A stretch of 64,000 bases of DNA from CAVVAL01 sp963740215 (GTDB taxonomy: Bacteria > Actinomycetota > Actinomycetes > Mycobacteriales > Cryptosporangiaceae). Below, in pieces: positions 18,310-26,392 of the stretch (positions within the stretch are counted from its first letter, which is position 1; each line of letters starts with the position of its first letter). The stretch covers positions 62,001-126,000 of the forward strand of contig CAVUDJ010000011.1 in assembly GCA_963740215.1 (NCBI GenBank), read 5' to 3'. The translations under genes were made by a program, and so were the position numbers. The notes beneath the pieces were generated by a model. It had not been told where the DNA came from. It searched no databases and was given only the letters and a program-made list of their open reading frames with translations.

Positions 18310-18924
18310 GGACCTGAGCTTGCGCAGCTGCTGCTGGATCTCCTCGAGGAGTTCGTCGACAGAGTGCTCGTCGTAGCCCCGTCTGCCGAACGAGGATCTG
18401 CGGAAGAACACCGCCTCCACAGCGGCTGGATCCATCGGGTTTCCGGACTGAAGTGAGGCGACGACCGCGTCGAGAAAGTCGTCGACCTCGTCCACGTCGT
18501 ACCCGCGGCGGCCCATCGGGGACTGCGGGAAGACGGAAGCCTCGATGCGGGCGATGAACCGTTGCCGGTCATCGCCCTGACTCGGGCGTGGCGCGGCATC
18601 GCCAGCGGCCGGTTCCAGCAGTGCCGTCAGCTCCTGCGCCGTCGCCTGCGTCAGCTGACCGGGCTCGATATCGACCGTCAGGCGGATCCGTGGGCGCGCC
18701 TGGTGCTGCATCCACGCTTCCAGGCCCCTCGTGAGCGCCACCCCCGCACCGTCTCCGCCGAGGGTAACGACGAGCGCCTCGCCGGACGGCGCATTACCCG
18801 AGAACGATGCAGGGCGAAGCTCGACCCGACCCCGCAGCGCCTCTTCGAATAGCAACGATGAACGCAAGGTCCGCAACTCGGTAACGGGGTCATGCGCGGA
18901 CACGACCTGCACGATGGCTTCCAC
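18307..18924 (-). CDS. EACC1-like domain fused to two DivI1A repeats
   Basis: A 205-residue protein. Residues ~1-90 look like the effector-associated constant component EACC1 known from actinobacterial conflict systems: VTELRTLRSSLLFEEALRGR, EALVVTLGGDGAGVALTRG, then AWMQHQARPRIRLTVDI. Two DivIVA-type short repeats follow: 130-157 (MGRRGYDVDEVDDFLDAVV) and 173-200 (FGRRGYDEHSVDELLEEIQ). The GTG start follows TACCCT at leaderless-like spacing. No caspase, TIR or other usual EACC1 effector is adjacent; the nearest gene upstream is a SNF2 ATPase on the same strand. The function is unknown. Confidence 0.65.
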   Translation of the reverse strand: MEAIVQVVSAHDPVTELRTLRSSLLFEEALRGRVELRPASFSGNAPSGEALVVTLGGDGAGVALTRGLEAWMQHQARPRIRLTVDIEPGQLTQATAQELTALLEPAAGDAAPRPSQGDDRQRFIARIEASVFPQSPMGRRGYDVDEVDDFLDAVVASLQSGNPMDPAAVEAVFFRRSSFGRRGYDEHSVDELLEEIQQQLRKLRS

Positions 18925-19087
18925 GTCGGCGAGGGTATCCGCGGGTGCAACCCGGTGCGGGCGGTCTCGCGCGGGGCAGGCACCGATCTTCGTCGCCGGC
19001 CCCCCGTGCGGCCCCTGCGGACGTTCGCGCCCTGGGAACCCGCCCTTACATGGCTACATCCGCGCCGGTCTGTGCGGTTGTGCGTGG

Positions 19088-21277
19088 CTACGGCGATGCC
19101 GACAACGCGTCCGTCAACAACGCGACGAGCGCCGCGTGCTGCACGTCGGCGGATGACGACACCTCCCCCTCAGACCCGTCAAGCGCCCTGGCGGCGAGCC
19201 CCGCCTTGCTGTCGATCAGCTCAGCGATCCTGGCGTCGATGGTTTGCGCGGCGATGATGCGCCACGCGGTGACGGGCTCCTCCTGACCGATGCGGTGGCT
19301 GCGGTCAATGGCCTGGGTCTGCTCCGCGTTGGTCCAGGAGAGCTCGGCAAGCACGATGTTGGAGGCGACCTGCAGGTTGAGGCCCACCCCGGCCGCGGTC
19401 AGGGAGCAGACCACAATGGCGACGTCGGGATCGTTCACGAAGGCATCGATGTGCCTCTGCCGCGCCGACGGCGTCTGGTCACCCCGGATCGACGAGAAAC
19501 GGATCCCCTGCTTGGCGAATGTCTCCTCGGCGAGGTCCATCACGTCGACGTGCTTGGCGAAGAACACCACCTTGCCCGCGCTTCGCGCTAGCTGTGCCGC
19601 GTAGTCGGCAGCGAGGCCGGCCTTCACCTGGCCAATGCGTCGCATCATGCTGAACACGTTCTCGTCGGACTTCGTCGTGGTCGTGTCTTTCTGCTCCGAC
19701 GTGACCACCTTGTGCACGAGGTCATGGTCGATGCCCCCGGCGACGGCATCGGATGGGCGCCTCGCGAGTGCGCTCTCGTACCGTGACACCAGGCGGCGAG
19801 CGAGGGCACGCTCGGCCGCCCGGATCGAACGGCTGTCCCTCTCGTCGAGCTCGACGGGAAGGTCGGCGATGCGGCGCGCGGGGATGTCGGCGGCCACCTC
19901 GACCTTGCGGCGACGCACGATGCCGAGGTCGATCACGCAACTGCGAGCGGCGGGGTAGAACCCGGGGTCAGCGGGCGTCAGGCCGGTCTCGTCGAGCGAA
20001 TCCATGAGCTCGGCGAGCGGTTTCGTCTCGTCGATCCAGCCGAGAAACTGCCAGATGACCTTGAAGTCCTCGATGTCGTTGATCAGCGGGGTGCCGGTGA
20101 GGGCCATCAGCAGGGGACGCGCGAGGCGGGACCGGATGCGTTCGGAAAGCTCCAGCACGTGCCGTGAGCGCTGGGAGGTCTTGTTCTTGATGAAGTGTGC
20201 CTCGTCGACGACCATGCCGCGGAAGCCGAAGTCGCCGAGCCAACCCACATGGCGGTCGAGCACTTCGTAGTTGACGACGACGATGTCGGCGAAGCCGTCG
20301 ATCGTGTCGCCGTTGCCGTGGATCACGGTGGCGCGCGGTGGGGTGTCCAGAGTCCGGCCTCGCGAGCCCAGTTGGTCTTGACGACGTTCGGTACGACCAC
20401 GAGCAGCGGGTAGGCGTTCGCCGCCTCGGCTGCGAGCAGTGCCTGAGCCGTCTTGCCCAAGCCAGGCTCGTCGGCGAGCAGGAACGTCCGGTGGCCGGAT
20501 GCGGCAGCGGCGACCAGCCGCGCCTGGTGCGGCATCAGCTCCAAGCCACCCGGCGCGTGCAGGGAGGACGGCGCGGGAAGGGCCATGCATGCCGAGGCTC
20601 CGCCGCCGGCGCGCTCGAATGAACTCAGGAGCGGGCCGAGCAGTTCCCAACCGGCCAGGCGGTGCGGACGGGCCGTGGTCTGCCGGGCGGACGCGAAGTC
20701 GGGGGCGAGGAAGGGGTTGGCCAGCTGTCGTGAGACGACCGACTGTGGCACGACCCGGCGCCCGGTGGTCGCCGAGGTCGCCGCGGGCTCGGTCGGCGTG
20801 ACCTCGTCGGGGGTCGGCTCGATACCGACGGTCCTCAGCATGTCTCGCTTGAGTGACCTGGCCGCGTCGGAGACGACAGAGTCCTCGGCGAGGAGCGCGA
20901 GGAGCGCGGGGTCGCGTACGGCGGTCTTCGCGAGGATCGTTGCGATCCCGTCGAGGCGCTTGAGCTGCTCGGCCCGGTGGGTCCCGCTGACGTTTTCCTC
21001 CGCCCGGACCCGGGCGTGCTCCTCGCGCACCAGCAGTGCGACGACCTGGAACTTGGTGCGCCCTGCGGGCTTCACCGAGGCCGCGCTGGGCCGCTGCCTC
21101 GACCTCACGGACGGCGCGGGCGAGCACCGAGATGAGGTCGTCGTCGTAGCGGCGGTCACGGACGCGTCGCTGGCTCCGCGGGACGGTGCGGCGAGCGCCC
21201 GTTTGGCACTGGCCTCGTCGAGCCACAGATTCCTCCTCTGGGATGCCCGGCACGCTTGGCGCGGCGGAATGCCGCAC
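19088..21277 (-). CDS. SNF2-family ATPase/helicase (frame broken)
   Basis: A SNF2/Rad54-type DNA translocase of about 730 residues. The first RecA domain has Q-like LMPHQARLVAAAASG, Walker A DEPGLGKTAQALLAAE, motif Ia VVVPNVVKTNW, DEAH box GMVVDEAHFIKNKTSQ and motif III MALTGTPLINDIEDFK. The second has VVFFAKHVDVMDLAEETF, VCSLTAAGVGLNLQVASNIV and motif VI QAIDRSHRIGQEEPVTAWRI. The N-terminal ~200 residues are unassigned. Frame breaks lie near 21090 (a G/C doublet) and 20335. No C-terminal nuclease domain or partner gene is visible. It may act in chromosome maintenance or defence. Confidence 0.88.
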   Translation of the reverse strand: MRHSAAPSVPGIPEEESVARRGQCQTGARRTVPRSQRRVRDRRYDDDLISVLARAVREVEAAAQRGLGEARRAHQVPGRRTAGARGARPGPGGGKRQRDPPGRAAQAPRRDRNDPREDRRTRPRAPRAPRRGLCRLRRGQVTQARHAEDRRYRADPRRGHADRARGDLGDHRAPGRATVGRLTTAGQPLPRPRLRVRPADHGPSAPPGRLGTARPAPEFIRARRRRSLGMHGPSRAVLPARAGWLGADAAPGAAGRRCRIRPPDVPARRRAWLGQDGSGTARSRGGERLPAARGRTERRQDQLGSRGRTLDTPPRATVIHGNGDTIDGFADIVVVNYEVLDRHVGWLGDFGFRGMVVDEAHFIKNKTSQRSRHVLELSERIRSRLARPLLMALTGTPLINDIEDFKVIWQFLGWIDETKPLAELMDSLDETGLTPADPGFYPAARSCVIDLGIVRRRKVEVAADIPARRIADLPVELDERDSRSIRAAERALARRLVSRYESALARRPSDAVAGGIDHDLVHKVVTSEQKDTTTTKSDENVFSMMRRIGQVKAGLAADYAAQLARSAGKVVFFAKHVDVMDLAEETFAKQGIRFSSIRGDQTPSARQRHIDAFVNDPDVAIVVCSLTAAGVGLNLQVASNIVLAELSWTNAEQTQAIDRSHRIGQEEPVTAWRIIAAQTIDARIAELIDSKAGLAARALDGSEGEVSSSADVQHAALVALLTDALSASP

Positions 21278-21633
21278 GCAGTCCCGCGGTCGGGATGATA
21301 GACGTCGAGCGGAGTGGGTCTGGGTGGCCTACTCCGAGACGCGACTCGGCCCCCACGGATCTGCGGGAGATCGACGCGTCGGGAGCCGACAGCCCGCCCA
21401 CAGTGGGAACCTACGGCCACCAGAAAATGGCCGCGGCACCAACCGCACAGCGAAGTCGTCGCCAGACGGGCGGCGTTGCCTGGGTCGGTGCTGAACCAAT
21501 ACTAGCTCGCGTCAACCCGTGCGGCACTGCGGCGCGATCCGCGGACCGGGCCGTACGCCGGTGGGGTGGTCGCAAGAACGGGAAGTGGGGGCAGTCCCGC
21601 TTCCTCCGGCGCCAGCGAGGAAGGGCTCGAGGC

Positions 21634-21664
21634 GGCATGACCACGGGCTGCCCATGGTCATGCC
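21634..21664. repeat. 31-bp near-perfect palindrome
   Basis: Two 15-base arms (GGCATGACCACGGGC and GCCCATGGTCATGCC) differ from perfect symmetry at one position and are separated by a single base. No T-tract follows on either strand, so it is not a standard terminator. It could be a protein-binding site or a recombination-site relic. Confidence 0.55.
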
Positions 21665-21907
21665 GCGGCGCCGACCTCGCACAGAACCGCACGTCAACAC
21701 GGCTGCACCCGATTTGCGAGCCCGACAGGTCGTCCCTGATCCTCTGCGGCTCCGGCTCGGCCGGCTTGGGAGAGCGCGTTCACTATCGTGCTCAGCGCGA
21801 GCACCGGCGGGCCGCCCATAGGCCAGAAGCCCTCATTCACTCAGGGCCGGGTAGACCGCTCCAAGCTGGATTGGAGCTCTGCCGCCAGCAGCTCCTACGA
21901 TTCTGAG

Positions 21908-21944
21908 GCTGACAGCGCGGGTCCGATTCCCCTCACCCGCTCCA
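21908..21944 (+). other. tRNA-Gly 3' fragment, candidate attachment site
   Basis: The 37 bases correspond to the 3' half of an actinobacterial tRNA-Gly: the anticodon-stem end GCTGACAGC, a T-arm GCGGGTCCGATTCC, and an acceptor CACCCGC followed by TCCA. The T-stem carries mismatches, and the sequence before it does not fold as a tRNA 5' half, so this is not a functional tRNA. Such 3' fragments are typical of attR/attL sites left by tRNA-targeting integrative elements. Confidence 0.55.
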
Positions 21945-22211
21945 CGACGAAACAGCTGGTCAGGGCAGGTGCGCTGGCCAGCCGCTCGCGTGCCATTGGT
22001 CGACCAGCGCTGGCGTGCCAGCCGTTCCCGGGAAAGCAGCGAATTCTGGCACCCGGCGCACCCGCTGGAGCGGCTCGCGCGGCGGGTGCAGCTACGGCGG
22101 GTTGACGCCACCCATGGTCTAGACCTTGTGTGGCGCAAGATAAGCAGGCAACCATCACATATCCCTCGTCTGATGACAGATCGCCGTGCGGGGCGCTCGG
22201 AAGGAGCACCA

Positions 22212-22892
22212 ATGCACCCGACAAAGCGAATCGCAACGCTGGCGACCGCCGCCCTCTTGGCGATCGGCGCTGCAGTGATCGCACAGCCGAGCGCGGTCGC
22301 GGACCCCGCCGCGTTCGGCCCGATCGGCGGCGGCTGGCGTGAGCACAACCCCAACAGCAACCTGCAGATCCAGAGCAGGGGCGAGTACAGGAACTACCCG
22401 AGGAGTACCACCCACGCGACCGGCCCCGGCGGCTCCTACGACCGGGCCGGCGGCGTCGAGAAGTTCAGGCTCTTCAACAACGGCACGAACCGCGTCGAGG
22501 TCCGGGTCCAGGACAATTACACATCCGGGCAACGCCAGTTCGAAGGCGAGCTGAAGGTCAGCTCGCCCACCAACGACGAATCCGCCATGCAGATCTTCGG
22601 CAACGACGGCGACGGCGCCACAACCCTGATGATCAGGTCCTACTCGAGAAACAGCGGAACCCTGCGCGGTGGAGGCAAGGACCTGGCCACCAAGATCTTT
22701 GGCAAGTGGCTTCGCATCAACGTCACCCATGACGCGTCGGCCAACAGGTACTCGATCTACATCAACGGAGCGTTGAAGGTCAGCGCCAACGGACCCAATG
22801 GCACGCATTATTTCAAGTACGGCGTCTACGGAACATTGAAGGGCTCGTCCGCGCAGCACGAGTGGCGAAACGTGCATTTCTATCGGAAGTAA
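22212..22892 (+). CDS. Secreted PL7/alginate-lyase-2-like jelly-roll protein
   Basis: A 226-residue secreted protein. Residues 1-30 form a signal peptide (RIATLATAALLAIGAAVIAQ then an AVAD-type cleavage). The mature part matches the alginate-lyase-2/glucuronan-lyase fold in pattern: RVEVRVQDNYTSGQRQFEG near the start (compare R-E-L-R), AMQIFGNDGDGATTLMIRSY (compare Q-I/V-H), and GTHYFKYGVYGTLKGS (compare YFKAGVYNQ). The QIH motif is QIF, so catalysis is uncertain and it may be a binding protein. ATG 22212 follows GGAAGGAG. Complete. Confidence 0.6.
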   Translation: MHPTKRIATLATAALLAIGAAVIAQPSAVADPAAFGPIGGGWREHNPNSNLQIQSRGEYRNYPRSTTHATGPGGSYDRAGGVEKFRLFNNGTNRVEVRVQDNYTSGQRQFEGELKVSSPTNDESAMQIFGNDGDGATTLMIRSYSRNSGTLRGGGKDLATKIFGKWLRINVTHDASANRYSIYINGALKVSANGPNGTHYFKYGVYGTLKGSSAQHEWRNVHFYRK

Positions 22893-23055
22893 TCCGGTCG
22901 CCGATCCGCCAGGGGCTAGCCCGCAGGGCAGGTGGCGGTGGCGGACTCCGCGACGGTGCCAGCCGGCGCGAACGTACTGGCGTCGACCACCGCGGCCTGG
23001 GCAGGGCACCGGCACCAAATCTAGGGTTGTTGCGCGCCCAGCTTACGGTCGGCGG

Positions 23056-24391
23056 ATGCTGGCGCCACCATCAACCGCGCGCGAGGCGCCACGATCAACC
23101 GCGCGCGAGGCGCCACGATCAACCGCGCGCGAGGCGCCACGATGGTCGCGCCGGCTGGTCGCGGTGGTGGTCAGCGTCTGCGCGCTGCTCGGTGCGGTGC
23201 GGCTGGTCGTGCCCGCCACCGCGGGTACGGCGGGTGAGCCGGCCGGGGTCCGGCGGCAGTTGGTGTTCCTCCGCGGCGCGCTGGACGGCGGGGCCGGCGA
23301 CGACGCGCAGCGGCTGTTCCCCGAGGGCTACTTCTTTCTGCACGCGCTGTACGGGCTGAGCTGGGTCGAGATTGGGATGCGTCAACCCGCCGGCGAGCGG
23401 TCCGAGGCGCTGCGGGAGGCACGGTGGGCGCTGGGCCGGCTGGGCTCGGCTTCCGGCCGCGCACCGTTCAGCCGCGATCTCGAACCGCCGTACGGCGTCT
23501 TCTACAGCGGCTGGAGCAACTGGCTGCGCGGCGGAGCGCTGAGCCTGCAACGCCCTGGGGAACGTGATCCTGCCGAGGTGCGCCGGTTTGCCGCCGATTC
23601 CGCCGCGCTGGGTGCCTCGTTCGACGCCTCGGCGTCGCCGTTCCTGGCGGCGTACCAGGGCCAGGCGTGGCCGGTCGACTCGACCGTCGCGATCGCGTCG
23701 CTGCGGCTGCACGACACGCTGCTGCCGGCCCGGTTCGCGGGGACCGTCGATCGGTGGCTTCGCGGGGTTCGCGAGCGGCTCGACCCGCGCACCGGGCTGC
23801 TCCCGCACCGCGTCGATCTCGGCACCGGCGAGCCGATCGAGGTGGCCAGGGGCACGTCGCAGAGCATCATTCAACGCTTCCTCGTCGACGTCGACGCGGG
23901 CTTCGCCGGATGAGCAGTACCGGCGCTTCCGCGACCGGTACCTCGTTTCGCCGCTCGGCCTCGGGCCTGCCGTGCGGGAGTACCCCGACGGCATGGACGG
24001 TCCGGCCGATGTGGACTCCGGCCCGCTTCCGCTCGGCGTGAGCCTGTCGGCGACCGTGGTCACGATCGGCGCGGCCCAGGTCCACGGCGACTCCCCGCTG
24101 GCCGCGGCACTGGCCAACTACGGCGAGCTGGCCGGGCTGCCGGTCGACACCCCGTGGACCAAGCGGTACGCCTTCGGCGTGCTCCCGATCGGCGACGCGT
24201 TCCTGGCCTGGTCGAAGACCGCCCGGCCGTGGGTGGAGCGAACGCCGTCCGCGCCGCCGGCGCTCATCTCGTCGTGGTGGCGGGTGCCGTTGCTGTTCTT
24301 GCTGGTCGTTCTCGGCGCCGCGCCCTGGCTGCCCGCGCTGGTGCGGCGATGGTCCACACGCAGAAGGCAGGTCGTGCTCACGGCCCCGTAG
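23056..24391 (+). CDS. Membrane-anchored extracytoplasmic protein of unknown function (frame broken once)
   Basis: A protein of about 444 residues with a membrane segment near residues 35-52 (LVAVVVSVCALLGAVRLVVP), a long extracytoplasmic region, and a second helix near the C-terminus (WWRVPLLFLLVVLGAAPWLP). The middle is alpha-helix-rich and resembles linalool-dehydratase/isomerase-type or other toroidal proteins only loosely. The N-terminus has a threefold eight-residue repeat STAREAPR. One frame break near 23907 disappears if one base of a C/G doublet is dropped (F-A-D-E-Q-Y). Its 3' end overlaps the convergent PPOX gene by 14 bases. Confidence 0.6.
23070..23141 (+). repeat. Three perfect tandem copies of a 24-bp unit
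   Basis: Units at 23070-23093, 23094-23117 and 23118-23141 are identical, and a partial copy flanks them. As the unit is a multiple of three it stays in frame, adding STAREAPR to the cytoplasmic N-terminus of the overlapping gene each time. Copy number is likely to vary by slippage. Confidence 0.9.
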
Positions 24392-24752
24392 ACGGACTGC
24401 GTTCCAGCCCCCACGAGATGATGCGCGTCGGGTGGATACGGATGCGCGGCGCCGGTTCGTCGATCGCTTCGGCGTTGCCACGGACCTCGATGCCTCGGGG
24501 CTGCCACGGCGGCAGCACGTCGTCGATGACGATGGCGGCACGCCCGGTCCGGGCGACGTCGCGGAACTTCTTCGTTGCGGCGAAGTTGTGCCCGCTGACC
24601 TCGATGACCGTGGCGTCCCCGTCCAGCGAAAATCCCACAGGGGTGACGTGCGGCATCCCGTCAGGGCCGACCGTGGCGATCCTGGCGAGGCGGCGCTCGC
24701 CATGCAGGAACGCCAGTTCGGCATCCGTGAATGTCGGCGCTGATGTACTCAT
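24378..24752 (-). CDS. PPOX-class F420-dependent enzyme
   Basis: A 124-residue split-barrel protein of the pyridoxamine-phosphate-oxidase-like superfamily. Typical segments are ELAFLHGERRLARIATVGPD, MPHVTPVGFSLDGDATVIEV, RDVARTGRAAIVIDDVLPPW, EVRGNAEAI and RIHPTRIISWGLE. The last is typical of actinobacterial PPOX-class F420-dependent enzymes. The substrate is unknown. The ATG is preceded by CGGAGCG. It lies 30 bases after the MFS stop on the same strand, so the two may form an operon. Confidence 0.85.
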   Translation of the reverse strand: MSTSAPTFTDAELAFLHGERRLARIATVGPDGMPHVTPVGFSLDGDATVIEVSGHNFAATKKFRDVARTGRAAIVIDDVLPPWQPRGIEVRGNAEAIDEPAPRIRIHPTRIISWGLERSPSTGP

Positions 24753-24782
24753 TGCTGCGCTCCGTTCGTCGCGGAATCTGGG

Positions 24783-26192
24783 TCAGGCCGCAGGTTCGAG
24801 CGCGGCGGGACGGTTGACCTGCCGGCGGTCGAGAAATTGCAGCACCGCCAGCGTGGCGATGCCGGCGACGGCGGCCACAGTGATCGCGGCCACGCCGGTG
24901 CGGAACCCCGCCACACCGCCACCAGCGAGGCTCCAGGCCAGCGCGCCGACGGCGGGGCCGATCGAGAGCCCGAACGTCCGGAACAGGGCCGTGACGCCGC
25001 CCGACGTCGCTGTCAGCGCGGGTGGAGTGGCCGCCAGGACCAAGGTGTGGACCGGACCGGCGAAGAGCCCGTTGCCGATGCCGACCAGCGCGAGTCGCCA
25101 TGCCACGTCGGCCGGGCGGGCGCCGTCGCCGAGTTGCAGCAGGGCCAGCATCCCGGTGAGCGTCACGAACGCGCCAGCGAACGCCACTGGGAATGCTCCG
25201 GTGCGGTCGGCAAGGAGCCCAGCCAGCGGCGACACCAGCGCCATGCCGGCAGCGGAGGCCAGCAAAACTGCGCCCGTCACGCTGGCCGGTTGATGCAGCA
25301 CGTCGGCGAAAAGGTACGGCACCAGGAAGAACGTCGCTCCGGTGCTGCTCACCATGAGGAGCAGCGCGGAGACGGGCAGGCCGTATGCCGGACGTCGCGT
25401 CAGCGTGATCACGGGCCGCGACTCAGCGAGCTGAGTCCAGGCGGCGGTAGCGGCGATGGCGAGGGCGACGAGACCGAGCGCGGTGGCGCTTCCACTGCCA
25501 CTCAGTTGCCCGCCCAACGTGCCCAGGGCGAGGAACACCGCCGTGACGGCGCCACCCAGCAGCACAGCCTCCCGTAGTAGCCCGAGCCCCGGCCGCGGCA
25601 AGCCACGCCGGCCGTGCGCGCCCGCTGGCACGGTGCGCAGGCCCAGCCAGAGCGTGATGATCGCGAGCGGGACGTTGATCGCGAAGACCGCACGCCAGCC
25701 GAACGTGCCGGCCAGCAGCCCGCCAAGCCCGGGGCCGATGAGCCCGCTCAACGGTATGAGCGTCGTGATCACGCCCATGGCTCGGCCGCGCTGCTCGGGG
25801 CGTACGGCCGCCGCCACGATCGGGAATCCGAGGATCGCTATCAGGCTGCCGAACGCGCCCTGCAGCACGCGCCCGGTGAGCAGCAGCGTCATGGTCGGGG
25901 CGATCGCGATGAGCACGCTCGCTACACCGAACCCCGCCACGGCGAACGCGAACGCCGGCCGGAGCCCGGCCCGGTCCATCCAGCGGCCGCCAGGGATCGC
26001 GAGCGCGGTCATCGGCAGGAAGTAGGCCAGTAGCACCCACTGGGTGACGGCTGGTGGTGCGTCCAGGTCGGTGCCGATGAGCGGGAGCGCCACCGCGACG
26101 ATCGTCAGGTCCAGAGCTGCCAGGACGATGGCGAGTGACACGGCGACAACTGCTCCCCACCGCGTTCGCGGCAGTTCGGTGATGCTGGTCAT
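24783..26192 (-). CDS. MFS transporter, DHA2-type drug exporter
   Basis: A 469-residue transporter with about 14 hydrophobic helices, typical of DHA2 exporters. Motif A-like GGRWMDRAGLRPAF follows helix 2, motif C-like PLSGLIGPGLGGLLAGTFGW lies in helix 5, and LDLTIVAVALPLIGTDL marks helix 1. It would export small molecules by proton antiport. The start ATG 26192 has AGGAGG seven bases upstream. A divergent AraC regulator 200 bp away is the likely controller (inference). The frame is intact. Confidence 0.9.
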   Translation of the reverse strand: MTSITELPRTRWGAVVAVSLAIVLAALDLTIVAVALPLIGTDLDAPPAVTQWVLLAYFLPMTALAIPGGRWMDRAGLRPAFAFAVAGFGVASVLIAIAPTMTLLLTGRVLQGAFGSLIAILGFPIVAAAVRPEQRGRAMGVITTLIPLSGLIGPGLGGLLAGTFGWRAVFAINVPLAIITLWLGLRTVPAGAHGRRGLPRPGLGLLREAVLLGGAVTAVFLALGTLGGQLSGSGSATALGLVALAIAATAAWTQLAESRPVITLTRRPAYGLPVSALLLMVSSTGATFFLVPYLFADVLHQPASVTGAVLLASAAGMALVSPLAGLLADRTGAFPVAFAGAFVTLTGMLALLQLGDGARPADVAWRLALVGIGNGLFAGPVHTLVLAATPPALTATSGGVTALFRTFGLSIGPAVGALAWSLAGGGVAGFRTGVAAITVAAVAGIATLAVLQFLDRRQVNRPAALEPAA

Positions 26193-26392
26193 CAGTGGGC
26201 CTCCTGGGATCGGCCGGCGCGGTTGGTCGATGCCTCGACAGTCGCGCGGAGGCGCGTGGTCGCGCATGAGGCTGTGGTCGTATCTTGGGCGCGACCTCGG
26301 TCCAGGGACCTCAGAGCGGTTTGGCTCGTGCATCGGGGCCAGCGGACCATCCCGGCGCGCGATGCCGGCGGGGCGTCGGCGATGCTGTGGGC

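Larger units (their letters stand above)
21278..22211. other. Long spacer with palindrome and tRNA fragment
   Basis: About 930 bases with no coding sequence I can support. It contains a 31-bp near-perfect palindrome (21634-21664) and the 3' end of a tRNA-Gly-like sequence (21908-21944), listed separately. The lyase-like gene begins after it with its own ribosome-binding site. Confidence 0.55.

Noticed and set aside
21870..21944. Complete tRNA gene
   Set aside because: Only the 3' half matches tRNA-Gly; no D-arm, anticodon arm or matching 5' acceptor can be folded upstream.
8600..21950. A single intact integrative element from recombinase to tRNA fragment
   Set aside because: The recombinase is truncated, most genes inside are ordinary chromosomal types, and no matching second att sequence was found in the window.
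23041..23145. CRISPR array
   Set aside because: The three repeats are directly adjacent without spacers and are in frame within a gene.
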